From: UBA1366 sp047602575
Lineage (GTDB): Bacteria > Bacillota > Clostridia > Oscillospirales > Ruminococcaceae
Reading direction: 5' to 3'
Assembly: GCA_047602575.1 (NCBI GenBank)
Contig: JASGGY010000003.1
Location: 930,001 to 994,000 of the forward strand
DNA length: 64,000 nt
Shown here: positions 62,314 to 64,000 of the stretch, one piece after another
Position numbering within the stretch: the stretch's first letter is position 1
Layout: every line of letters starts with the position of its first letter
Notes under the pieces: generated by a model
What the model was told of the DNA's origin: nothing
Databases searched by the model: none
What the model saw: only the letters and a program-made list of their open reading frames with translations
Program-made: the position numbers and the translations under genes

Positions 62314-64000
62314 TTAAAATTTAATAAAATTGGTATCCTTTAAATAATCAAGAATTATCTTAATAGTTATTTTTTCAAGATTAGTAGTATAACAAGTTTC
62401 TGATTTTTTTACAGAATTATATTGATAAATCAGCCACCCTTTATTATTCCGAGTTTCTTTACACCATTTTTTAAATCCGTCATCATTTTTAGATTTAAAC
62501 GTTTGCGTACCACCAAATATATTGCCGAGGCTTGAAGATACGGTTCCATCGCTCGCTACAACAACTCCCGTAATCTTTTGAGATAAAGCAGAAGCCACGT
62601 TAGTCCACATGTAATCAGCATGCCCGCAATTACATCCCAATAACAACAAACACTTACACTTAATTTTTTTTAAAGATTTAATTTCAGTTGTGGTTATCCC
62701 ATTAAACATCGTCGTTGGATTACCATGGCAGTTCACTACAAATAACGTACACTCCTTCCCCGTTTTCTCTATTTCATTCCATCTTTTGATAAATGTTTCG
62801 CTATTATCACTTGTGGTCATAGAAGCACATGTATCATATGATGAGAAATAGTTCTCTATATCATCTACAATATCATCTGTCTCACCATCGAACTCCTTGA
62901 TACTCATGGTCTTGTAATATATATCCGCATCACTCGAAAACGGCATTAATAATGAGTTAAAGAAATCATCTAAACTTACCGTTATTGAATTTGTAGAAGT
63001 TTTATCAACGATATTTGAAGTAGAATTCGCTGCATAAGGATCATCTCCAATTTCTTTTTCGATCAGGTTTGGCAGTCCATCCTCATCAGTATCCGCAAGG
63101 AATTTCCAATCATCATACGACCAGTTAAGTTCTTCTGTTGCAGTACCTACAATCTGTGCAACAGAATTGCTGTAATTGATGTTTGCCCATCCAGAGTTAA
63201 TGATAACCTTCTGTGCAATAATGATGCCGTTAAGGTTGAAATTATCCGAATTAATAGTTACTGTGCCGAACGGCGCATAAATCAGACCGCTCACCGAAGC
63301 CTGACTGCCGGTGATTTTAATATCGCCAAACTTCGAGTAAATCACTGCATTGTTGGCATTCAGATTTTCGTTTGAAATCTTCACATCCGATACGGCACCG
63401 ATTGCTCCGTTAAGGGATACGTTTCCGGTTAAGGAAAGCTTTCCGGTTACATATGCAGCTTTATTAATATTTATATTCATATCTGAATACGAATAGTCAT
63501 CATCATAAACTGTACAGTTTGACGTGAAATATGTATTGATGAGTTTATTATGTATCAGAATCATCTGACTTTTTACATCATATGCTTCTGTTTTTTCAGT
63601 TGCTGCTGTTGTCTGTACGGTTGTGACAGCAGATTTTGTGGTTGTGGCTGCTGTGGTTGTAGCAGGCTCTGTTGTAGTTGATACAACAGTGGTAACAGCG
63701 GGTTCTGTCACTTTTGTAGTGCTGCTTTCTTCAGTAGCGGATTTCTCAGTTTCTATGGACGCCTCACTTGATACAGCAGAGGTTGATTCCGGCATGCTGG
63801 TTGTACCCGGAGCGGTTGTGACAGCGGGTTCAGATGTTGTATTTGACGTTGCAGTGCTGCTCGCAGCGGCGGTTGTCGTTGCTGCAGTGTTTTTTGCTGT
63901 TGTAGTGGTTGCAGTCGTGGTAGTTGTCGCTGCGGTAACTGTTTCTTTCTTGGGAATGTCATCCTTATCAATGATTTTACCATTAACGTTGGCATACTTC
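62314..64000 (-). CDS. Thr-rich surface protein with caspase-like C-terminal domain (5' end outside)
   Basis: The frame is open to the right window edge (562 codons seen). Order from the edge: a Thr/Ala-rich low-complexity linker of about 120 residues, a beta-helix-like region with repeated strands (NAVIYSKFGDIKITGS, SGLIYAPFGTVTINSD, NGIIIAQKVIINSG), a calcium-loop motif DTDEDGLPNLIEKEIGDDP, and a C-terminal domain with VVNCHGNPTTM and, about 30 residues on, LLLLGCNCGHADY. A His-Gly strand followed by a strand ending in Gly-Cys is the caspase-like (clan CD) arrangement, so it may be a protease effector. The start, and any signal peptide, lie outside. Confidence 0.7.
   Translation of the reverse strand, partial: KYANVNGKIIDKDDIPKKETVTAATTTTTATTTTAKNTAATTTAAASSTATSNTTSEPAVTTAPGTTSMPESTSAVSSEASIETEKSATEESSTTKVTEPAVTTVVSTTTEPATTTAATTTKSAVTTVQTTAATEKTEAYDVKSQMILIHNKLINTYFTSNCTVYDDDYSYSDMNININKAAYVTGKLSLTGNVSLNGAIGAVSDVKISNENLNANNAVIYSKFGDIKITGSQASVSGLIYAPFGTVTINSDNFNLNGIIIAQKVIINSGWANINYSNSVAQIVGTATEELNWSYDDWKFLADTDEDGLPNLIEKEIGDDPYAANSTSNIVDKTSTNSITVSLDDFFNSLLMPFSSDADIYYKTMSIKEFDGETDDIVDDIENYFSSYDTCASMTTSDNSETFIKRWNEIEKTGKECTLFVVNCHGNPTTMFNGITTTEIKSLKKIKCKCLLLLGCNCGHADYMWTNVASALSQKITGVVVASDGTVSSSLGNIFGGTQTFKSKNDDGFKKWCKETRNNKGWLIYQYNSVKKSETCYTTNLEKITIKIILDYLKDTNFIKF

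Overview
The window looks like the chromosome of a spore-forming anaerobe of the class Clostridia, most likely the Oscillospiraceae/Ruminococcus group. The signs are spo0A next to spoIVB, pyruvate phosphate dikinase, acetate kinase, a clostridial dnaG-rpoD pair, strong AGGAGG ribosome sites, TTG/GTG starts, and moderately high GC with GC-rich third codon positions. No rRNA, tRNA, CRISPR array, transposase or phage gene was recognised.

Left part (1-31 kb): housekeeping genes in short units. These are a partial NrdD-like protein, ackA, a frameshifted tmcAL, a GT-C glycosyltransferase, a VanZ protein, an HD nucleotidase, an OadG-like subunit, an intracellular GH113-like enzyme, a class Ic aminotransferase, spo0A, spoIVB, ppdK, an L,D-transpeptidase, an Mrp ATPase, a VanY-like protein without key catalytic residues, rpmE, yigZ, dgt, dnaG, rpoD, an Rrf2 regulator and an iron alcohol dehydrogenase. 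A small AT-rich island (16.2-18.0 kb) holds a lipoprotein and a decaying cysteine protease. Spo0A has Glu at the position of the phosphorylated Asp.

Middle part (31-50 kb): an eleven-gene, one-strand arginine cluster argG-(pentapeptide)-argH-argC-(methyltransferase)-argJ-(flavin protein)-argB-argD-(membrane protein)-argF, ending in a terminator whose loop carries the next promoter. Then follow a TIM-barrel protein, two broken genes, a two-component system, and a GH51 arabinofuranosidase with a divergent AraC regulator.

At least eight copies of a dispersed multi-hairpin element lie between genes from 5.6 to 47.3 kb. Seven directly follow a stop codon, in the same orientation as the gene before them.

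Right part (50-64 kb): the most unusual region, an array on one strand that reads as a polymorphic-toxin locus. From upstream to downstream it holds a Thr-rich surface protein ending in a caspase-like domain, a 151-residue membrane protein, a 2431-residue YD/RHS protein ending in a GIY-YIG nuclease with an Imm26-like partner, an orphan RHS tip with a deaminase-like toxin and a partner, an orphan Hint-toxin cassette with a partner, and a Hint fragment followed by a second copy of the 151-residue protein. Shared repeats end at or near the toxin junctions, which suggests tail exchange by recombination. All functions are inferred from sequence motifs; no database search was run.
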